Origin: VGJV01 sp964646415
GTDB lineage: Bacteria; Patescibacteriota; Minisyncoccia; UBA6257; 2-01-FULL-56-20
Reading direction: 5' to 3'
DNA: 33,837 nt
Assembly: GCA_964646415.1 (NCBI GenBank)
Contig: CAZYEL010000013.1
Location: 1 to 33,837 of the forward strand
The notes under the pieces were generated by a model. That model was given only the letters and a program-made list of their open reading frames with translations, was not told the DNA's origin and made no database searches. The position numbers were made by a program, and so were the translations under genes. This document shows, piece by piece, positions 7,009-14,932 of this stretch. Every line of letters starts with the position of its first letter. The stretch's first letter is position 1.

Positions 7009-7842
7009 TTATATTCTGGCCCCCGTCAAATTGCTGCTCTCATATCGTTTAACTCCTTTTCGCAAAACCCATAGCGCGGCTAATGTCCAAAACACGGCAA
7101 GTATCCAAATAATTGAAATTTTTAGAACATCAACATTTTTAACGGCCTCAACCGGCAAACCCGCGATGGCAATCGTTGGCAAAATAAACAAAAATATAAA
7201 TCTCACCACGCCCTGATAAACACCCGAGGGATAGAGGCTTGGCCCGAACATTAGGTCAAAGCTATACGTTGCGATTTCCGATGAGTCTGGAATAAAAAAT
7301 CCAATACACGACGTGATCAACGAAAAATTTGTGATAATTACAATGGATGGGAGAAGTAAAAGTGCCATTATCAATATTTGTAAAGCACTTTCGTGGGTTA
7401 TAAAAGCATAAATAGTAGAAAGAACAATCCCAAACAGTATGTCGCCGACTGCTGAAGTGCGCGTTGTCAGTGTCAGTATTCTTAGGTATAGGTTCCTTGG
7501 TGTTAAAAGCGCGGAATCAAAAGAGCCATTATTAATGATGTTGGGCAGTTCTGTCGCTCCCGCGAAAAAAGAAAAGGCGAACCCATAAGCTATAGCCAAG
7601 AAACCTTGTAAGGCCAGCACCTCCTTGCCTGTCCAGCCGTTGATACTGCCAAATGCGCCAAAAAAAAGCAGCCAAATAACCACGAAGGTTACGTTGTTTA
7701 TCATCATCCCTACTACTTGCATCAGAAATGAAACCCTAAGTTCCGCCGCTGAACTAATATTCCTATGGATATATTCAAGAGCCATCGCGACTTCCGAGAA
7801 AATTTCTTCTCGAAATGTTTTTTGTCTGATTCTTTTCCGCAT
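7009..7842 (-). CDS. ABC-2 type exporter permease (COG3694-like)
   Basis: 277 residues with about six hydrophobic segments and no catalytic motif. The pattern with NNGSFDSALLTPRNLYLRI resembles the second permease of the three-gene ABC-2 systems COG4586-COG4587-COG3694. Substrates of that group are mostly unknown; some are annotated for antibiotic or lipid export. It follows the other permease by 7 nt and precedes the Nudix gene by 7 nt, a tight operon. It likely forms a heterodimer with the product of 7850-8674, powered by the ATPase at 8655-9647. Confidence 0.82.
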   Translation of the reverse strand: MRKRIRQKTFREEIFSEVAMALEYIHRNISSAAELRVSFLMQVVGMMINNVTFVVIWLLFFGAFGSINGWTGKEVLALQGFLAIAYGFAFSFFAGATELPNIINNGSFDSALLTPRNLYLRILTLTTRTSAVGDILFGIVLSTIYAFITHESALQILIMALLLLPSIVIITNFSLITSCIGFFIPDSSEIATYSFDLMFGPSLYPSGVYQGVVRFIFLFILPTIAIAGLPVEAVKNVDVLKISIIWILAVFWTLAALWVLRKGVKRYESSNLTGARI

Positions 7843-7849
7843 AAACTTT

Positions 7850-8674
7850 CTAGCCCCCGTTAATTGACAGCCTCTTTCTGGCCGCAGAAAAAACAGAATA
7901 GATCAACAGCAAAAGAATGCCTATCCAGGCAATTTGAGTCAATAAAAGACCGGCCCAGTAGGAAGAAAAGCCGGGATTAAACATCTGGGTGGCAAACATT
8001 GGAGCTCCAAAGGGCGTGAGGTTTGCGAATAGTTGAAAGGGCGGTGGCAATAATACAAGCGGGATATAGGAACCTCCTAAAATTAAAATTGCCTTATCAA
8101 CTACCCAATAAAGAGGTACTGCATCATCAATCCATAAAGCTGGCAGAACAATCAAAATGTAGACCGCCGCGGACACTAAAGTCCCTCCAATAATCAAAAC
8201 TAAGGCAGACAGAAATCCAAACAAAGAAATATGCGGAAAACCGCCGGTAAGCATATACAGCAAGGGCACGACCGTTATTACACCGACTATAAAATTTGGC
8301 AGCCCCTTGCCCAGCTGCTCCCAAAATTTGTAGATAAGATAATGGTACGGTTTATTTAGTTGGGTATCTAAGTGGCCTCTTCTAATTTCTTCATTAATAG
8401 TTTTAAAGATCCCCCTAAACTGCGTAAACAAAAGAATGTGATAAACCGCGATACTCCATACCGCGATCTTTGCGTCAATTCCGTTAATTGTTGTACCAAG
8501 ATATTGAAAGGCGTAGCTGTAAATTACCAGCATAATCAGAATCCGAAACGGCACAATAATGGCGGTTACCTGGAGTTTTCTTGGGTAATAAAATACCTCT
8601 TTGACGGAAAAAGTGTAGGCGGCTAAGTATTTGCTCATGCCGCATAGAAAAGACTTAGCTTGTTTGAGTTTCAT
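7850..8674 (-). CDS. ABC-2 type exporter permease (COG4587-like)
   Basis: About 274 residues from the ATG at 8674, with six hydrophobic segments. The order ATPase, this permease, second permease and the motif RRGHLDTQLNKPYHYLIYKF match the COG4587 family. Start choice is uncertain: ATG 8674 overlaps the ATPase gene by 20 nt, while ATG 8638 (MSKYLAAYTF) would leave a 16-nt gap and matches the usual start of the family better. A longer frame reaches 8713 but would run deeper into the ATPase. It probably pairs with the product of 7009-7842 in the inner membrane. The substrate is unknown. Confidence 0.82.
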   Translation of the reverse strand: MKLKQAKSFLCGMSKYLAAYTFSVKEVFYYPRKLQVTAIIVPFRILIMLVIYSYAFQYLGTTINGIDAKIAVWSIAVYHILLFTQFRGIFKTINEEIRRGHLDTQLNKPYHYLIYKFWEQLGKGLPNFIVGVITVVPLLYMLTGGFPHISLFGFLSALVLIIGGTLVSAAVYILIVLPALWIDDAVPLYWVVDKAILILGGSYIPLVLLPPPFQLFANLTPFGAPMFATQMFNPGFSSYWAGLLLTQIAWIGILLLLIYSVFSAARKRLSINGG

Positions 8675-9647
8675 AAATGCGGCTGATAATTTCTTCGAGT
8701 GGAGGATCTTCAATGGTTATGTCTTCAACGCTTACACCGTGGATGATATCTTTTAGCACTTCATCAATGCTGGTTTTATCGGTATCCACGGTAAATATAG
8801 CTTCGCCTTTAGTGTTTTTAATAAAGGCTATTGCGTTTATATGAGATGAAACGTCCACTTTTTTATCATCATCCAAGACGACTCTAACTACTTTCTGATT
8901 TAAGTATTGTGTTTTTAAATTATCCGTACTGCCGTCAAAAATAACTTTACCGTGGTTGATAATGATAGTTCTCGCGCAAACTGTTTCTATATCTCCGGCA
9001 TCATGGGAAGTCAAAAATATGGTGGTTTTGAACTCCTTGTTAATGGATCTCAAATTCTCCCGCAGTCTTCTTTTGGCTACAATGTCGAGACCAATAGTGG
9101 GTTCGTCCAGAAAGATGATGGGTGGTTCGTGTATTAACGCAGCCGATATTTCAGCCCGCATTCGTTGGCCCAAAGACAGTTTCCTGACCGGCTGGTTTAA
9201 TATTCCGGATAAGTCAAAGATTTCGATCAGCTTATTTTTTTGTTTTTCGTAAGCAGTCTTTTCTACTTCATAAACTTTTGCAAACAGTTCTAAGGAATCA
9301 ATAATTGGCAAATTAAACAAAAGCTGGGATCTCTGGCCAAAAACTGTTCCAACATTTAAAGCCAGCCGCTTACGATCTTCTTGTGGATTAAAACCGAGGA
9401 CTTCAATTTGACCGGAGCTGGGCCACAGTATTCCCGTAAGCATTTTAATAGTGGTAGATTTCCCTGCGCCGTTGGGTCCGATAAACGCCAAAGACTCTCC
9501 TTCATTAATAGAAAAGGATATATTATCTACTGCGGTAATCGACTTTATTTCCGGCGTAAAGAGGTTTTTTAGAAATCCCTTGTTCGGATCTTTGACGCCA
9601 AAACTAAAAACCTTTTTCAAATTCTTAACCTCAACAACTTTTTCCAT
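8655..9647 (-). CDS. ABC transporter ATPase (COG4586-like)
   Basis: 330 residues, longer than a minimal ABC domain because of a C-terminal extension usual for this group. Walker A GPNGAGKST is at residues 57-65, followed by the signature KLSLGQRMRAEIS, Walker B IIFLDEPTIGLD and the H-loop TSHDAGD. The insert near residue 15 (KDPNKGFLKNLF) is typical of COG4586. It energises the two permeases downstream and is the first gene of the exporter operon. No clear promoter was found between 9648 and 9832. All key ATP-binding residues are present. The genes here are A+T-rich relative to the rest of the window. Confidence 0.9.
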   Translation of the reverse strand: MEKVVEVKNLKKVFSFGVKDPNKGFLKNLFTPEIKSITAVDNISFSINEGESLAFIGPNGAGKSTTIKMLTGILWPSSGQIEVLGFNPQEDRKRLALNVGTVFGQRSQLLFNLPIIDSLELFAKVYEVEKTAYEKQKNKLIEIFDLSGILNQPVRKLSLGQRMRAEISAALIHEPPIIFLDEPTIGLDIVAKRRLRENLRSINKEFKTTIFLTSHDAGDIETVCARTIIINHGKVIFDGSTDNLKTQYLNQKVVRVVLDDDKKVDVSSHINAIAFIKNTKGEAIFTVDTDKTSIDEVLKDIIHGVSVEDITIEDPPLEEIISRIYETQTS

Positions 9648-9832
9648 GTTTAAATTTAATACTTTTGTTTTATCTTATCACTTTTGACCATTGAGGAAAC
9701 TTTGCCATTGTCGGGTACGGGCAAACTTTATTGCAGATTGTTTAAACTTAGTCAAATTATCGTAAGCAAAAAAATACTGACATTTACACGAAACCATACT
9801 AGAAGATGTAATGTCAACAAAAAGACGTCTGC

Positions 9833-9869
9833 AAAAAGGGTCGGGCTCGCGTTGTGGCGCAAGCCCGGA
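9833..9869 (-). terminator. Terminator of the radical SAM-SAM synthetase operon
   Basis: On the minus strand, TCCGGGCTTGCGC, a CACAAC loop and GCGAGCCCGA form a strong hairpin followed by CCCTTTTTTG. It lies about 45 nt after the SAM synthetase stop, separating that operon from the ABC operon. The rest of 9648-9912 shows no credible gene; one short open frame there overlaps the terminator. Confidence 0.8.
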
Positions 9870-9912
9870 CTTTGACTTTCTCTGTTCCAGCGTCGATTTT
9901 AATCCTACCATC

Positions 9913-11148
9913 CTAAACGCGGTACATCTGTCTGGGCTTATTGGCGTGATCCCATACCGGATTGGAAAGGATAAGTTCCATTACCATGCTGGGCAAGTTA
10001 TCCAGGTGGGACCGTACCATCTCCCGAATATCTTTTTCTAATCCGCCGCAGTCATTGGAACACTTAACAAATACATGGGACGGCGAGCGTAAATCGTCAC
10101 CGTTATGCGAGATAATGTTGACGACGTTTTCGGCGCCAAATTTTATATGAATGTCGCGAGCCATACGAAACGCAACTTCGCTGTACAGCTTCCCGACATG
10201 GTGAGTGGGATTCTTTCCGGCAGCCGCCTCAATACTCATCTCCCGCTGAGGCGTGATAATCCCGTTATACCGGTTCCCCCTGCCAACCGCACCGCAATCT
10301 CCTTTATCAAGCGCGGTACCGAAGACCGTAAGGTACGTTCGTTCTCCGGAGTCCTTCGTGTTCATAAAGAGAACATAGGCGTACTCCGAGTAGAGAGAGC
10401 TCGCTTTCTCCAAAATTGCCTGACGGATAGCTGCCAAATTGTCAGCATAATAAGCGAAGTTAGGAGTAGCGCTCCCGATAAACGGGATGCAGATAATGAG
10501 AGTGACTTGTCGGCTGTCGCGCACAGTCATCACCTTGATGTCGGTACCCGTGGCAGGGTAGCTGGACTTGAATTCAGTCGAGTTAAGAAAATTCTCTATC
10601 TCGATAGTGAGCTTTTCCATATCGCTATATCCTGCGTAAGCGGTTACAACAGACGTATCGTTGGCTCTAAGTCCAGTGAGGAGGGTTTGCACCTCATTTG
10701 CCGTCCCGGGGTTGTAGAATCCGGGTGGGTGGTCGGGACCATAGCCGTCATGAACGACTGTTTCGTAAACCACGTTTTCCAAGATTGAAGTGTTTGGAAA
10801 AACACTCTGAAAGACAGTTTGAACTGCCTCTTGAAAAATTTGCAGCGAGTCGATTTGGGATCCGCCAATCGATCTTGTCGTTTTGCCGAATTGGTATGCC
10901 TTAATGGGCAATATGACGTTCGATGCTCCAAACGCCACATTGGATTTCGCCCCAGCAAGGACAATTTTGTCGAGCCAGTGGGGTGGAACCACCCCAAACC
11001 GGTTAAGGCACGAGCGTGAGTACATGTTGGAAGCCGTTATCGCAACCAGATCAGCCAACGTATCTGGATGCCCCAGGCCCTTTCTCTCCACAACCTCCAT
11101 CGGTTGTAGCGCCGGACTACCGGTAGAACGTACAATGCGGACTGACAT
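9913..11148 (-). CDS. S-adenosylmethionine synthetase, archaeal type
   Basis: 411 residues. It makes S-adenosylmethionine from methionine and ATP. The protein belongs to the archaeal-type family (COG1812-like), not the usual bacterial MetK: diagnostic segments are VVERKGLGHPDTLADLVA near residue 20, GAVGRGNRYNGIITP, and EAAAGKNPTHHVGKLYSE. Length is normal for the archaeal form (about 400). It starts at ATG 11148 behind an AAGGAAAA ribosome site and follows the radical SAM gene by 28 nt, so it probably feeds SAM to that enzyme. An archaeal-type enzyme in a CPR bacterium suggests transfer, though this type also occurs in some bacteria. A terminator follows. Confidence 0.9.
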   Translation of the reverse strand: MSVRIVRSTGSPALQPMEVVERKGLGHPDTLADLVAITASNMYSRSCLNRFGVVPPHWLDKIVLAGAKSNVAFGASNVILPIKAYQFGKTTRSIGGSQIDSLQIFQEAVQTVFQSVFPNTSILENVVYETVVHDGYGPDHPPGFYNPGTANEVQTLLTGLRANDTSVVTAYAGYSDMEKLTIEIENFLNSTEFKSSYPATGTDIKVMTVRDSRQVTLIICIPFIGSATPNFAYYADNLAAIRQAILEKASSLYSEYAYVLFMNTKDSGERTYLTVFGTALDKGDCGAVGRGNRYNGIITPQREMSIEAAAGKNPTHHVGKLYSEVAFRMARDIHIKFGAENVVNIISHNGDDLRSPSHVFVKCSNDCGGLEKDIREMVRSHLDNLPSMVMELILSNPVWDHANKPRQMYRV

Positions 11149-11176
11149 AGCGATTTTCCTTTCTTGTCTTATCTTT

Positions 11177-12073
11177 CTATTCTTCTTCCGTTACGTCGAG
11201 GCGGATCGGTGATCGCACCAAATATCGGTGGCACTGTGAGATGCAAAGGACTCGGTTCGCCGTGCACGGTTCCGGCCCTTTACTAGGAACGAACGTCCCC
11301 TCGTAAAGGTTGCCGTAGTCGCCCTTCACTGTCGCACATCTTTGGACATGGCCGGTAACGTCTATCTTGAACGAGGCACTCCCCGCGGTACATGACTGCC
11401 CCCGAAAGCACATTTGGTCGTCCAAATAGGCAGTGTTAAACCGATAGTCATATTTATGTCGAAGAATTTTTTCCTTTTCTTCGTCGGTATAATTATCAGG
11501 GTAACGCCTCCCTTTATAGACGCCCTTAAAAACTTTCGGACTGATGCTATTCACTCCCGCCTCCTCCAACACTCGAAGATCGTCAACAAAACGATCAAGC
11601 AGTGGCGGATACAGAACGTAAAGCGCCGTGATGTTGAATCTTTTTCGCTGAAGCAGCAGGAAGTTTTTTAGATATATGTCAATGTTCCCCTGCTTGATTT
11701 CCCGTTCCACTTGATGAAGTGCTGCCGTAACACCAATAATGCGGCAGGGATCAACGCGATGAGCAAAGTCAACTGCGATGTCAAGCGATAAGTTCGTATT
11801 GATGCTGAGGTAATGCCGCTGTGTTAGACCAGCACAGAGTTCTACGAAATCTGGATACAGGAGCGGCTCGCCTCCTGACATTAGGATTGCGCAGGTCTTC
11901 TGCAAGTCGTTAAAACGGCGCACGACTAATGAATAATGCGGCTCATTGAGATGCAAGCGGTTCAACACTATTTTGATCTGCGGGTGGCAGTAAACACAGT
12001 CGAAGTTGCATCGGTTGGTAAGATGCCAGTCAAATTCCAGCTGAATATCCTTCGGATAGACAGAAGTTTCCAA
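11177..12073 (-). CDS. Radical SAM enzyme with C-terminal cysteine cluster
   Basis: 298 residues. The motif CNFDCVYC (Cys 22, 26, 29) binds the 4Fe-4S cluster that cleaves SAM; SGGEPLLYP is the SAM-contact motif. Near the C-terminus, CFRGQSCTAGSASFKID, VQRCATVKGDYGNL and CTANRVLCISQCH look like a SPASM or twitch-like domain that would bind one or two extra clusters, as in peptide-modifying maturases. No precursor peptide gene was recognised nearby, so the substrate is unknown. The start is TTG at 12073, supported by the ribosome site AAAGGAAAATC, the same as before the SAM synthetase gene. The promoter and a 120-nt structured leader lie upstream (12162-12337). It is the first gene of a two-gene operon. 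Confidence 0.85.
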   Translation of the reverse strand: METSVYPKDIQLEFDWHLTNRCNFDCVYCHPQIKIVLNRLHLNEPHYSLVVRRFNDLQKTCAILMSGGEPLLYPDFVELCAGLTQRHYLSINTNLSLDIAVDFAHRVDPCRIIGVTAALHQVEREIKQGNIDIYLKNFLLLQRKRFNITALYVLYPPLLDRFVDDLRVLEEAGVNSISPKVFKGVYKGRRYPDNYTDEEKEKILRHKYDYRFNTAYLDDQMCFRGQSCTAGSASFKIDVTGHVQRCATVKGDYGNLYEGTFVPSKGPEPCTANRVLCISQCHRYLVRSPIRLDVTEEE

Positions 12074-12161
12074 GATTTTCCTTTCTGACGATTCAGCTCA
12101 TCCGAATCAATCATTGCAGTTATTTTTCAGCCCCACAAATCCGCTGAAGCGAACCATGGGG

Positions 12162-12286
12162 TTAACCTAATATACTCAAGTTTGACGCGACTCCACGCCC
12201 TTCGATAAGCTCAGGGCAGGCGGATGCGCAGAAGGCGTAATGACTTTCGTCCACACCTCACTGTTGAGATTTATCAAAGTTGAGAG
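12162..12286 (-). promoter_or_regulatory. Shared structured leader element, copy 2
   Basis: Read on the minus strand it aligns with 2945-3044: CTCAACTTTGATAAATCTCA, GTGGACGAAAGTC (12242-12254) and CGCGTCAAACTTGAG (within 12175-12190, the exact 16-nt match). The closing stem is kept with the same single internal mismatch. The variable hairpin is replaced here by a REP-like GCCCT...AGGGC repeat. It lies 88 nt before the radical SAM start, in the same orientation as copy 1 relative to A2. Confidence 0.6.
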
Positions 12287-12307
12287 TCGCTAATCTACAC
12301 TGCATTA

Positions 12308-12337
12308 ATTAGTGCGCAAAAAACGGGCAAAAGTCAA
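12308..12337 (-). promoter_or_regulatory. Promoter of the radical SAM operon
   Basis: TTGACT (12332-12337), an 18-nt spacer containing TTTTTTG, and ACTAAT (12308-12313). It aligns base for base with the A2 promoter at 2901-2930, including the T-run in the spacer. The -10 box is weaker than TATAAT. Confidence 0.55.
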
Positions 12338-12476
12338 TCCAAAACAAAAAAACTCAACGAAAGCTTTGTGTCTTGAGCTCGCGGGCGGAAACTTCCTCTT
12401 CCAAACCCTCTCCGTTTTCGTCCGCAAACACAGAATCACCTCCGCCTGCCTAATGGGATAAGGCACCTTAACTAAT

Positions 12477-12504
12477 TTGACACCCACTTCCTCTATCGTA
12501 AACT
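12477..12504 (+). promoter_or_regulatory. recA promoter, leaderless
   Basis: TTGACA (12477-12482), a 16-nt spacer and TAAACT (12499-12504), which ends 7 nt before the recA ATG. No Shine-Dalgarno sequence is present. The same arrangement precedes the recA relic at 6297. No obvious LexA-type palindrome was seen. The rest of 12338-12476 holds nothing recognised. Confidence 0.65.
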
Positions 12505-12511
12505 TACTTTC

Positions 12512-14932
12512 ATGGTTCCCGCAAAAAAAGAAGAAAAGCAGAAGAGCAAAGAGGAGCAGAACAGCGAACTCGACAGCCTCATCGGCACGCTCCGCGACAA
12601 GTTTGGCGAGGGGGCGATTATGATGTTGGGCGAAGCGCGGAAAGTAGACGTGGCGGTGATTCCCACGGGCTCCTTCTCGCTCGACCTGGCACTTGGCGTC
12701 GGCGGCCTTCCGCGCGGGAGAATCGTCGAGATCTACGGACCGGAATCAAGCGGGAAATGCATTAATAAAAACTCGCTCATCCTTTCCGAGGACGGCATCC
12801 TCCCCATCGGGGAGTTCGGCGACCTCAAGAAGCAAGGATTCCAAAAGCGCGAAAAATATGTGTACGCGGAAAACTGCTTTGAAAAAACGAGCCATTTCTA
12901 CAATGAGGGGAACTGCAACACCATCAAAGTAGATTCCCACTACGGATTCAGCATTGAGGGCACGCCGAACCACCGTATCCGCGTGATGGACAAAGAAGGA
13001 AACTACCTCTGGCGGCGCCTAGACGAACTGGAACGCGAAGACCACCTCGCCATACAACGCGGCCAGCAATTCTTCGGCAAGGGAGTAGACGTGAGTAAAT
13101 TTGAGTACGCCGCAAGCCGCTTTAATACGAACGGCAAACCCTTCTCCGCGCCACGTACCATAACACGTGAACTCGCAATGCTTCTTGGATACCTCGTGGG
13201 CGACGGCACCACTACGCGCACGGGGCTAAACAAGAATAACGTCCAACTCACGTCCGGCGACCCGGAAACTACGAAGGATTTCACTCGCATCTCTCAAACC
13301 GTTCTCGGGGAAACGCCGAGGATTACCAAAGATAAGCGAACCGCGGGAACTGCACGACTTGTTATCCACAACGCGCGGGCGAGGGCATTTCTTGAATACG
13401 CAGGACTCGGGTGGAATGCCGCGGGCGAGAAGGAAATACCGTGGACGGTTCTGCGTTCTCCTAAAAAAATAGTTTCGGCATTTCTCTCGGCACTTTATGA
13501 GTGCGACGGCTGTTTCAGTGGCTCAACCATCGAATACTGCACAAAGTCCGAAAAACTCGCCCGACAGCTTCAGGTGGTGTTTCTCAATTATGGCATCGTC
13601 GCAGCGCGGAAGACGCGCGTGGTGAAGGATGCTCCGTACTGCTACCTCTACATTGACGGGCAACGCGATAAAAAACTATTTTTGAAAGAAATAGGGTTCA
13701 GAAGTTCGCGAAAAAATAACCTCCTGCGCGCAGACGTCTCAAAACAGAAAATGCCACAGACTAACGTTGATGTGATTCCTAATATCAACAACTTCTTCGC
13801 AACTCTCTTCGAGAGATTCGACGCTGTAGTGAGAAAAACAAACCGCGCAGACTGGAAGGTTGCTTACGACTACCTTCCCGCGCCGCGAGGAAGAGGCGTA
13901 CGCATCAGTTATGACAGGCTTAATAAGATTCTGAAGCGCTTCGAAACTGGAAGAAACCTGCCCGAGTACCAACACCTTGAGCAACTGCGCGAATTGAACT
14001 TTTTCTATGACAAGATTGAAAAAATATCACGGTCGGCAGCCCATGTGGTTGACTTTACCATTCCAAAAGGAGCCACGTTCTTCGCAAACGGTTTCGTAAA
14101 CCACAACACCACTCTGGCATTGAACGTGGTGGCGCAAGCGCAAAAGCAAGGCGGGAAAACCGCATTCATTGATGCGGAGCATGCCATGGACCCGGAATAT
14201 GCGGCAAAGCTGGGCGTCAAAATAAATGATCTATTGATTTCCCAGCCCGATAACGGCGAAGAGGCGCTGAACATTTTGGAAAGTTTGGTGCGCTCGGGAA
14301 TTATCTCCGTAATCGTGGTGGACTCCGTCGCCGCGCTCACCCCGCAGGCGGAGCTTGAGGGTGAGATGGGCGCCCAGCACGTGGGACGGCAGGCGCGCAT
14401 GATGGCGCAGGCCCTTCGCAAGCTCACCGCAATCACCAGCCAGACGCAGACGCTCGTCATCTTCATCAACCAGCTCCGCATGAAAATCGGCATCATGTTC
14501 GGGAACCCGGAAACGACGCCGGGCGGCATGGCCCTGAAGTTCGCCGCCTCCGTCCGCCTCGATATCCGCCGTATCGCGCAAGTCAAGAAAGGCGAGGCGG
14601 TCGTGGGCAGCCGTGTCAAGGCGAAAGTGGTCAAGAATAAAGTTGCGCCCCCCTTCCGCACCGCGGAGTTCGACATCATGTACAACGAAGGCATCTCCTA
14701 CGAAGCGGACGTGCTGAATGCCGCCGTGAAATACGGCACGGTAACAAAGTCGGGCGCAAGTTACGCTTTCGAAGGTGAGCGGCTCGGCACCGGCTTCGAG
14801 AACGTGCGCACGAAACTCAAGGAAGACAAAAAACTTTTGCACGCAATGAAAGTCAAAACCGTGCATGCGGTCAAAGAATTCGAAAAAACCGGAGGCGCGC
14901 CTGCGGGAGGAGGAGCGGAGAAGGAAGAATGA
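12512..14932 (+). CDS. recA: RecA recombinase precursor with intein
   Basis: 806-residue precursor. The flanking parts (1-82 and 533-806) join to a 356-residue RecA, a normal length. Residues 1-82 end with EIYGPESSGK and the C-extein begins TTLALNVVAQAQ, so splicing restores the Walker A motif GPESSGKTT. Downstream are the RecA segments AFIDAEHAMDPEYA, VDSVAALTPQAELEGEMG and VIFINQLRMKIG. RecA forms filaments on single-stranded DNA for repair, recombination and SOS co-protease action. Without splicing the ATP site is split, so activity depends on intein removal. A leaderless-type promoter precedes the ATG at 12512, and the stop overlaps the HIT gene start (ATGA). Confidence 0.95.
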   Translation: MVPAKKEEKQKSKEEQNSELDSLIGTLRDKFGEGAIMMLGEARKVDVAVIPTGSFSLDLALGVGGLPRGRIVEIYGPESSGKCINKNSLILSEDGILPIGEFGDLKKQGFQKREKYVYAENCFEKTSHFYNEGNCNTIKVDSHYGFSIEGTPNHRIRVMDKEGNYLWRRLDELEREDHLAIQRGQQFFGKGVDVSKFEYAASRFNTNGKPFSAPRTITRELAMLLGYLVGDGTTTRTGLNKNNVQLTSGDPETTKDFTRISQTVLGETPRITKDKRTAGTARLVIHNARARAFLEYAGLGWNAAGEKEIPWTVLRSPKKIVSAFLSALYECDGCFSGSTIEYCTKSEKLARQLQVVFLNYGIVAARKTRVVKDAPYCYLYIDGQRDKKLFLKEIGFRSSRKNNLLRADVSKQKMPQTNVDVIPNINNFFATLFERFDAVVRKTNRADWKVAYDYLPAPRGRGVRISYDRLNKILKRFETGRNLPEYQHLEQLRELNFFYDKIEKISRSAAHVVDFTIPKGATFFANGFVNHNTTLALNVVAQAQKQGGKTAFIDAEHAMDPEYAAKLGVKINDLLISQPDNGEEALNILESLVRSGIISVIVVDSVAALTPQAELEGEMGAQHVGRQARMMAQALRKLTAITSQTQTLVIFINQLRMKIGIMFGNPETTPGGMALKFAASVRLDIRRIAQVKKGEAVVGSRVKAKVVKNKVAPPFRTAEFDIMYNEGISYEADVLNAAVKYGTVTKSGASYAFEGERLGTGFENVRTKLKEDKKLLHAMKVKTVHAVKEFEKTGGAPAGGGAEKEE
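12758..14107 (+). other. Intein with LAGLIDADG homing endonuclease, inside recA
   Basis: 450 residues (precursor 83-532). The first residue is Cys83 and the last two are His-Asn, with Thr as +1 residue. Block A is CINKNSLILSEDGILP; block B has TPNH (151-154); the endonuclease repeats are LGYLVGDGT (224-232) and LSALYECDG (about 325-333), each with an acidic residue where the metal ligand sits; the C-terminal block is DFTIPKGATFFANG then FVNHN. All residues needed for splicing look present. The insertion site is exactly between Lys and Thr of the P-loop, a position often used by inteins in ATPases. The endonuclease may be active, because both acidic residues remain. Confidence 0.93.

Noticed and set aside
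9678..9911. 77-codon minus-strand frame as a possible precursor peptide for the radical SAM enzyme
   Set aside because: It runs through the strong terminator at 9833-9869, lacks a ribosome site, and shows no leader-core pattern or Cys/Gly-rich core.
2175..12340. Composite transposon bounded by the two inverted copies of the leader element
   Set aside because: The inverted arrangement follows from each copy preceding a gene on a different strand; each is tied to a promoter and a start codon, no transposase is present, and no target duplication was seen.
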